A stretch of 64,000 bases of DNA from Rattus norvegicus. Its lineage: Eukaryota > Chordata > Mammalia > Rodentia > Muridae. Location of the stretch: contig NC_086024.1 of NCBI RefSeq assembly GCF_036323735.1, positions 63,714,424 through 63,778,423 of the forward strand, read 5' to 3'. The notes beneath the pieces were generated by a model. It saw nothing but the letters and a program-made list of their open reading frames with translations, had not been told where the DNA came from and made no database searches. Position numbers and translations under genes: made by a program. Shown piece by piece: positions 41,937-52,765 of this stretch (position 1 is the stretch's first letter; each line of letters opens with the position of its first letter).

Positions 41937-42562
41937 GTTTGAAACTTAATGCTATGAAGCTCCATAAATCCTTGTATCCCAATGAGGAGATGGATTCCAA
42001 AGCAGTCAAGTCTTCAACACTGAGTCCTCAACTCTACACACCGCACACTAGAAAAATTAATCTGAAATCACCTTTAACCTTATTCCAGTGAGTGGGTCCA
42101 TCTTTCTCTAGAGAGATATTGCTATTAGTTATTCCTGTATTGTAATTGCCCTGAAGACCAGGTCGTATAGGAAATCAAAGTCAGAACAGAACGTGTGCAA
42201 CTGGAATTGCTCCCTCGGACAGTGTAGAAACAGAGACCCGAGCAGAGGCCTTAGCTTACGCTCAGTATTTAACCCCAGGAATGCCAGGGAGTCAGCCATT
42301 CTTTCCCAGGTTGGCCTGAAAATCTATTGTTACTACACTTTAGCTTTCTTTAACTCTGAACCAGAAATTTCATTGGTAGGAGCATGAGAAAGACTTCGGC
42401 TGGATTTTACACAGGTAAAATTGATCCCACATCACTTTACCCCTTTAATAAACTGTTACTAGTCTCTATGGTGTATAAGCCTGTGTAAAGCATGGGAGGG
42501 AGGAGAACTCAGTGGGCAAAGCTCTTACTCTTATCAGATTTCTTTGCCTATAAATAAGTAAT
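41937..42562. other. Unassigned DNA
   Basis: No recognised repeat or exon. Confidence 0.45.
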
Positions 42563-42690
42563 TTTTTTTTTGAGACACAGTTTCTTTTTAGTTCTGGCTG
42601 TCCTGGAACTCACTATGACCAAGCAGACCTTGAACTGGTGAAGATGAGCGTGCTTCTGCCTCCTGCATACTGGGATAACAGGAATGTGGG
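42563..42690 (-). mobile_element. B1 SINE, antisense
   Basis: TTTTTTTTTGAGACACAGTTTC, TGGCTGTCCTGGAACTCACT, GCTTCTGCCTCCTGCATACTGG and GATAACAGGAATGTGGG. Confidence 0.85.
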
Positions 42691-42934
42691 AGTGTAATGA
42701 GGGTGGAGCCCACAGGAGTGAGATTAGTGCCTTTATGACAGAAGGTACCAGAAGGACAAAATCCCTGCAGGTAAAGATGTGGTAAGAAGGGGGCTGATTA
42801 GCATAAGTTGAATAACACTGACTCTGCTGCCATCTTTACCTTAGATTTTCCAGTCTCCAGAGCAATGAGAAATATGTTTGTTGTCTTAGCCAACCATATA
42901 ATATTATCCTGGCTTGACTAAGACAAGAGACTTA

Positions 42935-43045
42935 TTATTCTACATTATGATAATGGAACAGAGTCACAGTCACAGACAAACTCACCAATTTGCTTATGGT
43001 CACAAAGCTCATAAAAAGTAAAATTGGGATTTCTCCAGGGCAGCC
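42935..43045 (+). mobile_element. Ancient MIR SINE
   Basis: CATTATGATAATGGAACAGAG, CACCAATTTGCTTATGGTCACAAAGC and AAATTGGGATTTCTCCAGG follow the MIR core order (the part normally reading near CAAGGTCACACAGC). Very diverged, as expected for a pre-rodent repeat. Confidence 0.55.
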
Positions 43046-44717
43046 TAGCGGTAGAGCATGTGCTCTTAACCACTACTGCTGATGTAATTCATCAGATAGC
43101 TATTATATAAATGTATTAACTGCTGACGGTCATGCTAGGAGGTTATATGAAAATTCCACTAAGAGGCTCACAATTTGGAGGGGGAGACCAAATGCTAATG
43201 ACAACGTAGTGGGACAAATATGAGACCAATATGAACAAATCATATTAGAAGCACCAAGAAAACAACTACACTGTACTTAGTGCTTATGGCTTTCTTATTA
43301 AAAACAAAGCACTAATAGACAGTAATCCACAGTGCAGTTTAGAAAGTGTTACTAAATTCGCTACTGAGGCAAATGGGAAATCAAAGTGCTGCTAATGACT
43401 CTTTCCAAACTTGGTCTCTGGGTATTCACTGGCCCTCATAGACTAAAATCACCAGCCCTCAATGATGTTAACTTTTCTTCTTTTGTTTCCACATGGGCAT
43501 AGAACTGGGGTTTTGTAAAGGAAACAAATGTGTTAACTAAACCTATAATTGTACCCTGTTTCTAGTTATTGATGAAATCTGTTTCCACTCCCTTCAACGT
43601 CTTTATTCCTCTTCCCATTTCTCAGTTCTAAATTCTTTATCCTCTTTTTTGCTTAGCATCTCCAATCCCATGTCTCATGGTCAACACATCGAACCCATGG
43701 GGTCAATACCATGGGAAGGTGTAATAGTTTTGCTCACCCATTAAGAAGACTGTAGCTGACAACCCCCATAAGGAGTGACAGGTTAGCAAGATAGAAGCAT
43801 AATAGATGTATATAACAGCCTTAACACATGAAGACATAAAGGCCCAGGGAAAACTGGTTTAATGTCCTGGCTTGTTGAAAATATATATAGAAATGTGACC
43901 AGACAAATGTGTAATCAAATGGAAAGAGACATTGGAGGAAAACGTAGAATGCCTATCTCTTCAGAGTCTATTTTGCCCCTCTGTGTAGCTCTGTAACTTC
44001 CTCTTGGATATGAGAAGAATCAAGAATGGGACCAGGGACATAGGGAATGTGATAGAAATACAGGTAGTTTATTAAATAAAAGAAAGACATTCCCAAGAAT
44101 GGTAATGAGTTAAAGAGCTGGGATAAGACTGACTCTCAAAAGCTATTGTGTGGGAGAGGTGGGGGGGGGGGGTCGAGGGCATGCACCTCTGGTGGCAGAG
44201 GTCTCCAGTCTCCTTCTGCCAGCTGCTTTTCTTCATATGTTAATTTCTTTCTCCTGTCACATCAGCAAAGGGGAGTGAGGGGTGTAAGTAAAAGAAATGG
44301 TGAGTCAGTGACATGGCACAGAGGGTAAAGAATGTTCCCACTGCCAACCCTGGTGAATTGACTTCAATCAGACTTCACGCTTGGTCTATAGAGACACCAG
44401 ATGGCGATTGTCCCTCTTCCTTCTCCCCCATCTTCTTTAAAGATGTTTCATCCCAGTGAAGACTTTAGTCAGTCTCTTACTGTCTTGAGAGTGAACCACT
44501 GTTAAAGCAATATCCTGCTAACACCTGAGAATAGAGCCCAAATAGCCCAGTCTCTGTGGAAGATTAGGATAATTCTGACTAGAGCCAGGTAGCAAGCTCA
44601 GATGGGTTTCTTGTGAACTCTGAATCAATCCCACAAACTTATTCTCTACTTCTACTTTTTCTCTTTCCTTCCTTCTTCTTTGTGTCTCCACTTCTGCCCC
44701 GTCCCTCCCATCTTCTG
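43046..44717. other. Unassigned DNA
   Basis: Nothing recognised apart from a G run at 44159-44172. No frame has exon support. Confidence 0.45.
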
Positions 44718-44760
44718 TGTGTTAGGCAAGCACCCTACCACTGATCTATTGACCCAATCC
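44718..44760 (-). mobile_element. ID-like SINE remnant, antisense
   Basis: GTGTTAGGCAAGCACCCTACCACTGATC resembles the reversed 5' half of an ID. Only this part is recognisable. Confidence 0.35.
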
Positions 44761-45624
44761 AATTCTATTTCATGCTTCAGTCCCCCAGCTTTCTGGTTTC
44801 TCTACTTTCTCTTTAAAATGAAATGGGGTTAAGTTCATGCTGGGACATTTTTCTAATTGCAAAGTTTATAACAATAAAATATAACCTTATCATTTTAACT
44901 AGTTCTGGGTTTGTTCATGTTTGACCCTTGTAAGATGCAGTATGATCTCATCATGTAGCCTGCATGTCTGGAAGGGATTAGGAAGACAAAAGACATGCTT
45001 GGGTCCCTCACTCTGACTATCTGGATCCTCAAAACAAGACACCTCAAGAATTAGAATTCCCCTTAAGAATCTCATGCTGAGATAAGGACAAAAGCTGGTG
45101 CTTGGTACTAGCCAGGGGAGGGAGACCTTGCCTCTCAGTCAGGAAGGGTTTTCACAAGGCACAGTCCACCAGGCAGGAAAGACTGGAGGTAGAAAATACG
45201 GGTGGAAAGCATTCAGCTATGTTAACTGTTCACTCCTTAAGTATTCATGTTCCTCAGCTTCTCTTTCACATTACTCAGGTTAGGACACTGAGCATGGAGT
45301 TGGAAGGATTGCTAGAACTCTTTGTTCCCTCTTTTAGTCCACTCTGGTCACATTGAATACATTTGCTCTTCAGGATAGCTGGTTCGTTTAATTGGCTTAT
45401 TAAGAATGGTGATAATTAATTAAGAACTAAGAACCCAGCTTGTTGAAGACGACAGGGCCCACCCTTAATAACTCTGATAACAATCCTAATTCTTATTTAT
45501 CGTCACAGACTGTTTCCCTTTCTACATGAACTCGATCCATTTGTTCCATTTCAAAAGGGACACTACTTACCAATGGAACAAGCTAAAACTATATGGCCAT
45601 CAAATGTTCCTTACCAAAAGCATT
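44761..45624. other. Unassigned DNA
   Basis: No recognised repeat or exon. Confidence 0.45.
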
Positions 45625-45715
45625 AGTAAGGCTAGAGAGTATAACTCTAAGGTAGAGTGTGTGTAGCATGCACAGGGCTTGAGGTTAAACTACCAGCACA
45701 AAAAAACAACAAAAC
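45625..45715 (+). mobile_element. ID-like SINE remnant with A-rich tail
   Basis: AGAGTATAACTCTAAGGTAGAG, TAGCATGCACAGGGCTTGAGG and CAGCACAAAAAAACAACAAAAC follow the ID order with heavy divergence. Confidence 0.4.
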
Positions 45716-45934
45716 ATGCACACCCATGCAGATGGAAATTTGTTTGTTTTTAGGATGTCAGCAAATATGTTTTTACCACAGCACATTGTCCACCAAAATG
45801 CAGTTAGAAATACATGTGTCAGAGACATTTTTTTCATCTCCCTTAAATATTTCCAATTTGTTGTTGACCTCAGTTTTTCCACCAAGGTACTGATGGACAC
45901 AGTTTTATTGGGGGTGGGGTGTCTGGGGTTAGAG

Positions 45935-46272
45935 GGTATGCACAAGTATGTAGGAGCATTTGCCTGTGTGTGCATGCACATGTGAGGCCAGAGGTCAATG
46001 GTGGGTGCCTTCTTTTCATTATTCTCAACCTTATGTTTTTGTTTTTGTTTTTTTAGAAAGGGTCTCTCATTGAACTTGAAGCTCATAATTTCATCTGAAT
46101 TTGCTCTCTAGCAAATCCCTAGGGTCATCCTGTCTCTGCCTTCCTTCCCTACAATGCTTTGGTTATAAATGTGTTTCACTGTGCCCAGCTTTTACCTGTG
46201 TGTTGGAAATTCAAACTCAAGTCCCCATTCCTATGCAGTAAGCACTTAACTCATTGAGTCATGGCCCCAGTC
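45935..46272 (-). mobile_element. B4 SINE, antisense
   Basis: GTGAGGCCAGAGGTCAATGG, AGAAAGGGTCTCTCATTGAACTTG, GGGTCATCCTGTCTCTGCC, GTTTCACTGTGCCCAGC, and the end TTAACTCATTGAGTCATGGCC give the full reversed B4 order. Confidence 0.8.
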
Positions 46273-48039
46273 TGGACCCTGTTTCTAAGATTCTGGATAT
46301 CTAATTTTAGATCAGAGGCTGCCCCTCTAGAAGGAATCAGCCACACCTTATAGCTTACATAGTACTTCCCTTAAGCTGCTTAATTTTTGGAGCATGGAGC
46401 AACTACATGCTGTGGTGGGACAATAGGATTAGCTTTGTACTTTAAGGCCCTATATCTTATCTACTCACTCCCCTAATATTGCTCAGAGAAGTTTCCCTTC
46501 TAAATTTAGAGACCTCTCCCTAAGCTCAAAGACTCTTCACTTCCAGCTCTATTTAAGTATAAAACTTCCTTTAATTTGTGAGTTGCCCTTGGATCTTGCA
46601 TTCCACTTTCCCCAGCTCTGAGTGGCTAGCATTAATAAAGAAGTTGATTATATGAAATCCATCTGAGCTCCTCTCAATAGTGAACAAGTAATTTGTTTAC
46701 TTCACTTCTTCCTTATTTAGCAGACAGGAGACCATGCAAGAACACCATTCAATCCATTGCAGTCATTATCCAATTACTGTGGCAAGCTCTTACTAATTAT
46801 CCACTGAATGGCAAGTTCTATGTATTTCTTGATAATAATTGTTTTCCAGAAGGACAATTTGAATAGCTTCCCTAGCGGCGGGCCATGGTAAGTCTAAGAT
46901 AGTGGAAGCAATAGTAGTTATCAGAGTCTGGGCTGGATGACTCTAGGTTCTTATTTGCTAAATCCAAAGAGCTGAGTGTAAGGACTCACACAGATTTGCA
47001 AAGGTAGCAAGGTAACTTTATTTGGAGAAAGTGGTAGTATAAATCAGAGAGAGACACACTGTTAAGGTTGTCAGTGAGCCACGGGAGTGGGAATACTCAA
47101 GGGTTTCCAAATTGTTTGGGGCTTCCTTGTTTGGGGCTGAAGAGAAAGGGGAGTTGGAAGTCTAGCATGGGAAGTTTTCTATTTTAATGGGTAGATTATC
47201 CCATATAATCATTTTTCTACTGTGCATATCCTTTCCCATAATGCATTTGATTTTAATCATATGCATACCCAGTTCTGCATCATCATATAGGTAAAAGTTT
47301 ACTTGAGGATACACTTTTGCCCTACTATGCCTGAAACCAGTTTAGGCCCGATCACCCTTCGTATTTTTCATACCCAGATACATTGGGGATATACTTGAAT
47401 AGAAACTGTCTACATTTTATTGTTACCAGGGGTGGAAAAATGACACAATTTCTAAGAGTTGGGAGTACAGTATGTGGAGCAGGCAGATGTTTGAGGGAGT
47501 TGCTAGGTGCATTATTTGATAAGGCGTGCATTGTACCTGCAGGAAAAGGTGTCCCTCTGCATTATTATAAAAGGGAGCTGTGTATAACCCAATCCAAGTA
47601 GATTCTCAGGGTTCTAAATGTTCCCCTTTGCTCAACTGTCTCAGACACATGTCCCTTGCCCTCTTTCTTGGTCTCTATTGCAACAAAAGACTGCCCAATT
47701 CTGGGCAATTGTACCTACAGTAGGCTCTGAGGTTACTCACCAGTAAGAAGAAAAACCAAGAGAACATACAAATGTTGCCACTGATAACGCTAAGCTTTTT
47801 AAATGGATTTGAGCCCTGTGCATCCAAGGTTCAGGCCCATTCAGCAGAAATCCTCCTTTAGGCATCCAAATGTTTCACGAATTGATCTACTCACCAAGCG
47901 CAGTTACCTTTTCCTGTTTTGAAATGCATTTCCTATTTATGGCCTCTTTTTTTGTTCAATCAAGTATCTGTCATTTCTCACCAGACAATTAAGACATTCT
48001 AATTAGCCTCCCTGCTTCATTCTAGCCCATCTATTCCCT
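46273..48039. other. Unassigned DNA
   Basis: The segment around 46540-46650 (TTTAAGTATAAAAC then ATTAATAAAGAAG) and the segment 46950-47600 have LTR-like texture, but no ends or family could be set. No exon is supported. Confidence 0.4.
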
Positions 48040-48245
48040 ACGGATCCACCAGAGTAATTGTTCTGAAACACAGTTCATGCCCTCTGCTCAACAACTTTCC
48101 TCGGTTCCCAATTACTTAGAGAATAAAGTCTAAACTTGTTAGTACTAATGAGCTGACCTCAATCTATTTTTTTCTAGTCTCATTTACTTTTATGTCCCTC
48201 ATGTATTCTATATTTTGTACTACAGAATTATGAAATGGGAGAAAA
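48040..48245 (-). mobile_element. Ancient L2-like LINE fragment, antisense
   Basis: CATGCCCTCTGCTCAACAAC, CGGTTCCCAATTACTTAGAG and AATAAAGTCTAAACTTGTTAG resemble the reversed 3' part of mammalian L2-type repeats. Strongly diverged. Confidence 0.45.
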
Positions 48246-49251
48246 GAGAGTCCTTGGCCATGGTGGAGCTTCTTAGACTTGGATACATATGTTTTGCACA
48301 GCTAAGGTGCTGGGCAAATCAAGGGCCACAGCTACCTGAAGCTAGTATTGTGTCCCTTGGCTCAAAATCTTGAAAAATGAATTTAATAGACAGCAGAATG
48401 GTGACTTTAGACAAGACTGGGCAAGTATGGCCACTTATAGGAGGATAAGTTTACAAAACATTTTAACTGTAGGGTTTTAGATGAGAGTGCAAAAGAAAAA
48501 CAGAAGGAAAGGCAGGTTCTGGAAAATGGGTGCATTACAATATGGGGAGATGATCTGGCTGCCCCACTAAACCCATCCATAAAGTGCCCAGGGGCTTCTC
48601 TGTTTTGGCAACTTCTAGACAGTGAGCTTTATTTGTGTTGAGTAAAAGGAGAAGACAGATAACAAGAAATGAGAGCAGGGATAAAACTAACTTCCGGCAT
48701 TTTCCGATAATGACTTGTTTTTGGATCAGAACCAAGATGCCTATCTAACCTGGTGGAATAGGTCTGATCCCCTGTTCTCATCAACTACACCTCTGTGTAT
48801 TCCTCCTCTGTGCTTTTCTGTCTCAGCCTCTGGTCAGTCTGAAAATGTGTGTGGTAGTCCTGTTTAACACCAAGAAGGTTAACCCTATGTTACCACTTCC
48901 AATAAGTACCCAGGAGGCATAATTTTGAATTTTCAAATAAAGAAAAAAAAAGAGAGAAGGCTACCTGAAATATATCCATATGTATGTATATAGGATATTC
49001 AAATAGGATAATGCATTTTATTCTTGGTAATTTATACTTATGAGTATTGTACTGCTAATGAAAACAAAACAATGCCAATATTGAAATTATGAGCTGGAAA
49101 CTAAGCTGGTATATCTTTAGCTTTAATCTGCATTCTTGTATGTAATTCTGAAGAAGGGGTACTAAAAGAGAATGTGTAAAAAAATACAGAAATATATTGC
49201 TGAAGGTCCAATATTGGGGGAAATGAGATGTATTTAGAATTATACAATATG
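48246..49251. other. Unassigned DNA
   Basis: No recognised repeat or exon. Confidence 0.45.
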
Positions 49252-49461
49252 GTTGGGAACATGGCTTAATGGTTAAGAGCACTGGCTTCTAGTCCAGAAG
49301 GCCTGGGCCAAATTTAATTCCCAGCACTCATGTATTCCCTCAAAATCATCTGTATCTACAGTTCTAGAAGTTATGACACCTTCTTCTGGCTTCTACAGGT
49401 ACCAGGCACACATGTGGTACACAGATATGCATTCCATTCAGGCAAAATGCTCATACACATT

Positions 49462-49512
<51 letters not shown>
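49252..49512 (+). mobile_element. B3 SINE with expanded (CA)n tail
   Basis: GGTTGGGAACATGGCTTAATGG head, AAGAGCACTGGCTTCTAGTC, ACAGTTCTAGAAGTTATGAC, CACACATGTGGTACACAG, then a (CA)n run at 49464-49512. Confidence 0.88.
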
Positions 49513-49514
<2 letters not shown>

Positions 49515-49634
49515 TCAGCTTCAAATGTGGGGCTAGTAAAATGCCACTGCAGTCTCAGCCTGAAGGCAGTCTAAGGGAGGAGAGTAAGTTGAACCCTGAA
49601 GTTTGGGTTACCCACAATAAGACTCTCTCTCTAA

Positions 49635-49672
49635 ATGTGTGTGTGTGTGTGCGCGCGCGCGCGCGCGCGCTG
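49635..49672. repeat. (TG)n(GC)n alternating purine-pyrimidine tract
   Basis: A TG run (49636-49650) continues without break into ten GC dinucleotides (49651-49670), giving about 37 bp of strict alternation. This is the strongest class of Z-DNA-forming sequence and is very CpG-dense for this AT-rich context. Confidence 0.97.
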
Positions 49673-49674
49673 TT

Positions 49675-50053
49675 TAGCCTCAGTTATCAACTTGATCAAC
49701 TTGACTATATCTGGAGTGAACTACAATTCAGAAATGGAGGGCACACTTGGGAGGCAGGAAGACAACATGCCTTTGACCAGGATCTTGCAGGATGCCTTTA
49801 ATCTGGGCCATACCTCCTGCTGGAGGACTATATAAGGACAATGGAAGAAGGAAGGGTTCATTTGGGTTTTGCCTGCTTTTATTCACTTTGCCAGCACACC
49901 CAGTGGAGCCACTCCTTTAGGATTCTAGCTAATATAGAAGAGACACCCAGCCTCATGGGACAGAGCAACTACTAGATTCTTAGATTTTTCCATTCACAGC
50001 TGGCCATTGTTGGATTAGCTGGACTACAGCCTGTAAGGCAGTTCAATAAATTC

Positions 50054-50098
<45 letters not shown>

Positions 50099-50140
50099 AT
50101 TCCATAAGTTCTGTGACTTGAGAGAACCCTGACTAATATG
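49675..50140 (+). mobile_element. Rodent LTR-like repeat, related to 32400-32500
   Basis: GAGTGAACTACAATTCAGAAATGG, CTTTAATCTGGGCCATACC, GGACTATATAAGGACAATGG (TATA-like), GCTGGACTACAGCCTGTAAGG and TTCAATAAATTCC (AATAAA) form a U3-R-like layout. A (CA)n run at 50055-50095 interrupts its end. I cannot assign a family name. Confidence 0.5.
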
Positions 50141-50199
50141 AGGTGAAAAAGAATCAGCCTCAAAAAAAAAAAAAAGTATTGATTGAATTCAATTGAGCC

Positions 50200-50270
50200 A
50201 GTCAACGGTGGCACAGGCCTTTAATTTCTGGGATCTCAAAAGGCAGAGGCAGGTGGATCTCTCAGGATCT
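50200..50270 (+). mobile_element. B1 SINE 5' fragment
   Basis: GGTGGCACAGGCCTTTAATTTC and AAAGGCAGAGGCAGGTGGATC are the B1 left end; the rest is absent. Confidence 0.75.
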
Positions 50271-51089
50271 ACAAAGGGATGTTTCAACATTATGTCAACA
50301 TCGCAGTTTGCTGCATGATCCCCACTAATAAGCGTTTTGTTACAGAATATTAAGTGTTATCTAAGAAGGTAAAGAACTGCAAATTGAGAGTAAAAAAATA
50401 CTTTTGAAATTGCTTCTTTTGTCCTTATTTGCTTAATTTACATTATTTTAAAATGTAAAAATGTTTTAGAAGTCATGTACATAGTTTAGAACAGTTTTTG
50501 ATAAATTAAGCCTTAATTACTGCTTGCATAGTATGCTCAGCCTCTATAAAAAGAATCCCCTACCTAGCTTGTAGGTCTGCAACACAACTTCTGTGGGCAC
50601 AGTACAAAGGCAGATGTTAATTAATTGGGCTCCAAAAGAACAAAGAATTCCTGATCAAATAAGCGTAGGAATGTCGCTTACTAAATCCTGTCGTGGAGAT
50701 TCAATATGCACATTAGCATATTAAAGACTATGAAAAGTCCCATAGTTTAAAAAAAAAGTCCATTTAACTTTGTTCAAAGATAAAACATGAATTTATTTAT
50801 AATGAGGGAAAAATTACCTCACCCCCCCAACACCTACCCCCAACTCCCGCACACCTATTAACAACTTCTTCCCAATAAAAGATAAAACCATAGAAAAATT
50901 AAACCACTTTCTTTTTATTTCACTTTAGGAAAAACTAAATGAAGGGTTTGGGGAAAGTTGCAGTATTGTTTTGAATTTTCTGCTATGCCTGCATTTGAAT
51001 TCAGTAGGGAAACTTTCAAAAGTTTAATTAATTAATTGATCTGATGAGAGAACTTTGTCATTTATTTAATGACAAAATAAGTATATTTT
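50271..51089. other. AT-rich unassigned DNA
   Basis: No recognised repeat or exon. Confidence 0.45.
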
Positions 51090-51215
51090 GTTTTTTTCCA
51101 GATAGTGTTTCTCTCTGTAGTCCTGGCTGTCCTGGAACTAGATCTGTAGACTAGGCTGGCTTCGAACTCACAGAGATCCATCTGCCTCTGCCTCCAAGTG
51201 CTGGCTGCTGGGTGA
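51090..51215 (-). mobile_element. B1 SINE, antisense
   Basis: GATAGTGTTTCTCTCTGTAG, TGGCTGTCCTGGAACTAGATC, GGCTTCGAACTCACAGAGATC and CTCTGCCTCCAAGTGCTGG. The outermost end of the B1 is missing. Confidence 0.88.
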
Positions 51216-51289
51216 GAGAATTTTATAATGAAAGCCAATTTGAAGTATCTATATCTGTGAAAAAAAAAACTCACATTCTATTTGACTCC

Positions 51290-51640
51290 CAACTAATGAG
51301 ATTTTTAAAATTGTAGTAAAATATACATGGCAAAAATTTGCCATTTTAAGTTGTATAGTTGTGAAACTTAGAGACAACCAACATAATTGTATAATTATAC
51401 AATATTCTTTTGTCCACTTTTAGAACTTTTTATTACCAAAACAAAAACACTGCGTCCAGCAGTAACTCCCCTTGAAGCCTTTTTGTTGTTGGTCTCTATG
51501 AACTTAGTGCTTTGGAGTATCATGTATAAGTGGAAACACAGAATGGTAACACTTTTTCTGCCTTATTCTGTCTAGCATGCTGTTTTCAAAGGTTCTTTCA
51601 TTTGGTAGCGTATGTCAGAATTCTATGACTTTTTTCTAAT
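51290..51640 (-). mobile_element. Ancient L1 (L1M-type) 3' UTR, antisense
   Basis: TTGTAGTAAAATATACATGG, TTTGCCATTTTAAGTTGTATAG, CTCTATGAACTTAGTGCTTTGG, ATGTATAAGTGGAAACACAG and GTAGCGTATGTCAGAATTC occur in the order of the reversed old mammalian L1 3' end. Confidence 0.7.
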
Positions 51641-51740
51641 TTATTTATTTTATATATATAAATGTAGGTCAGGAATGTAGGTCCTCTGTCTGAGCAAGTA
51701 TTCGTAAATACCAAGATATCACGCTAAAACCTGTTTTGAC

Positions 51741-51863
51741 TTTTTTTTTTTTTTTTTTTTTTGGAGACACAATCTCACTATGTAGTCTTGGTTAGCCTGG
51801 AACTACCTGCCTCTGTTTCCCCAGTTCTGGAATTAAAGGCATGTGCCACCACACCCAGAAGAA
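51741..51863 (-). mobile_element. B1 SINE, antisense, internally deleted
   Basis: T tail, TGGAGACACAATCTCACTATG, GGTTAGCCTGGAACTACCTGCC (about 25 bp of the middle missing), and TTAAAGGCATGTGCCACCAC. Confidence 0.85.
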
Positions 51864-51870
51864 CTTCGAG

Positions 51871-51927
51871 GGTGGTTGTTGTTGTTGCTGTTGCTGTTGC
51901 TGTTGTTGCTGTTGTTGTTATTGTTGT
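51871..51927. repeat. (TTG/TGC)n trinucleotide repeat
   Basis: TTG units mixed with TGC units directly after the reversed start of a B1. Frames here give poly-Leu, poly-Val or poly-Thr/Ala and are not genes. Confidence 0.95.
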
Positions 51928-51930
51928 CTT

Positions 51931-52263
51931 ATTCTTTAATTTTTTTTTTTTACAAAAAAAAATTGTCCACCCTTCTACAGTTTCACATCCCACACCTCCC
52001 TCTCCCCCACCTTCAGGATGATTTCCCCACCCACCACCATACTTCCCGTAGGGGGCCTCCAGTCTTTTAAGGGTTAGATGCATCTTCTCTGACTGAGTCC
52101 AGACCCGGCAGTCCTCTGTTTATGTGGTGGGGGCCTCGTCTCAGCTGGTGTGTGCTGCCTCTCAGTGTCTGAGAGATCTCAGGGGTTCAGGTTAATTGAG
52201 GCTGCTGGTCTTCCTATAAGGTTGCCCTCCTACTCAGCTTCTTTCAGCTTTTCCCTAATTCAA
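51931..52263 (-). mobile_element. Lx-type L1 3' part, antisense, 5'-truncated
   Basis: T tail, CCCACACCTCCCTCTCCCCC, GGGCCTCCAGTCTTTTAAGGG, CTGAGTCCAGACCCGGCAGTC, AGAGATCTCAGGGGTTCAGG and CTTCCTATAAGGTTGCCCTCC match reversed 3' sequence of older rodent L1s. No open frame survives. Confidence 0.7.
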
Positions 52264-52267
52264 CCAT

Positions 52268-52765
52268 CTTGGAGAACCTGACCTAAGTCTGAATTCAAGT
52301 AAACTAACAGGGTGGTACCTAGCTCCAGTTTCCAGGTTACCCCCCAACAAAACCTGAGCCTAGCTCCAGTTTCCAGGTTACCCCAACAAATCTAGCATCT
52401 AGCACCAGTCTCTAGGTCAATCCCCCAACAGATCTGTGCCCCCAGGTTACAAGCCCGCCCCTGCCTAACAATCACCACTCAGGAGGAGAACAGAAGTTAA
52501 GTTTATGGTTTGGCTCCCAGCACCAGTCAATTATGTTAAAGGATACAGTAAACCCCCCACCCCCAATTAGATGCTTGCCAGGCTAGAAACACTCAGCCCT
52601 CGCTTGCCATTTTCTATGAAAACTTGTTCCAATGAGCGTTCAGGGCCTTTCTCCACTGGAACTGTCCTGTGGGTTGGCAGTGAGATAGGCCCCAAGTTGG
52701 AGCCTGTGAATAAAGAGCCTTTTGTGATTGTATCAGATGGGCTCCCGATTGATCTTTCTCGGTTC
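52268..52765 (+). mobile_element. Probable solo ERV LTR (class I-like)
   Basis: An upstream tandem array (separate entry) resembles U3 enhancer repeats. AATAAA lies near 52709, followed by GAGCCTTTTGTGATTG and a U5-like end CTTTCTCGGTTCA. Boundaries and family are inferred; no viral genes flank it. Confidence 0.45.
52318..52438 (+). repeat. Three ~40-bp tandem units in an LTR-like segment
   Basis: Units at 52318-52358, 52359-52398 and 52399-52438 share CCTAGCTCCAGTTTCCAGG and CCCCAACAAA. The first two are nearly identical and the third is diverged. Confidence 0.8.
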
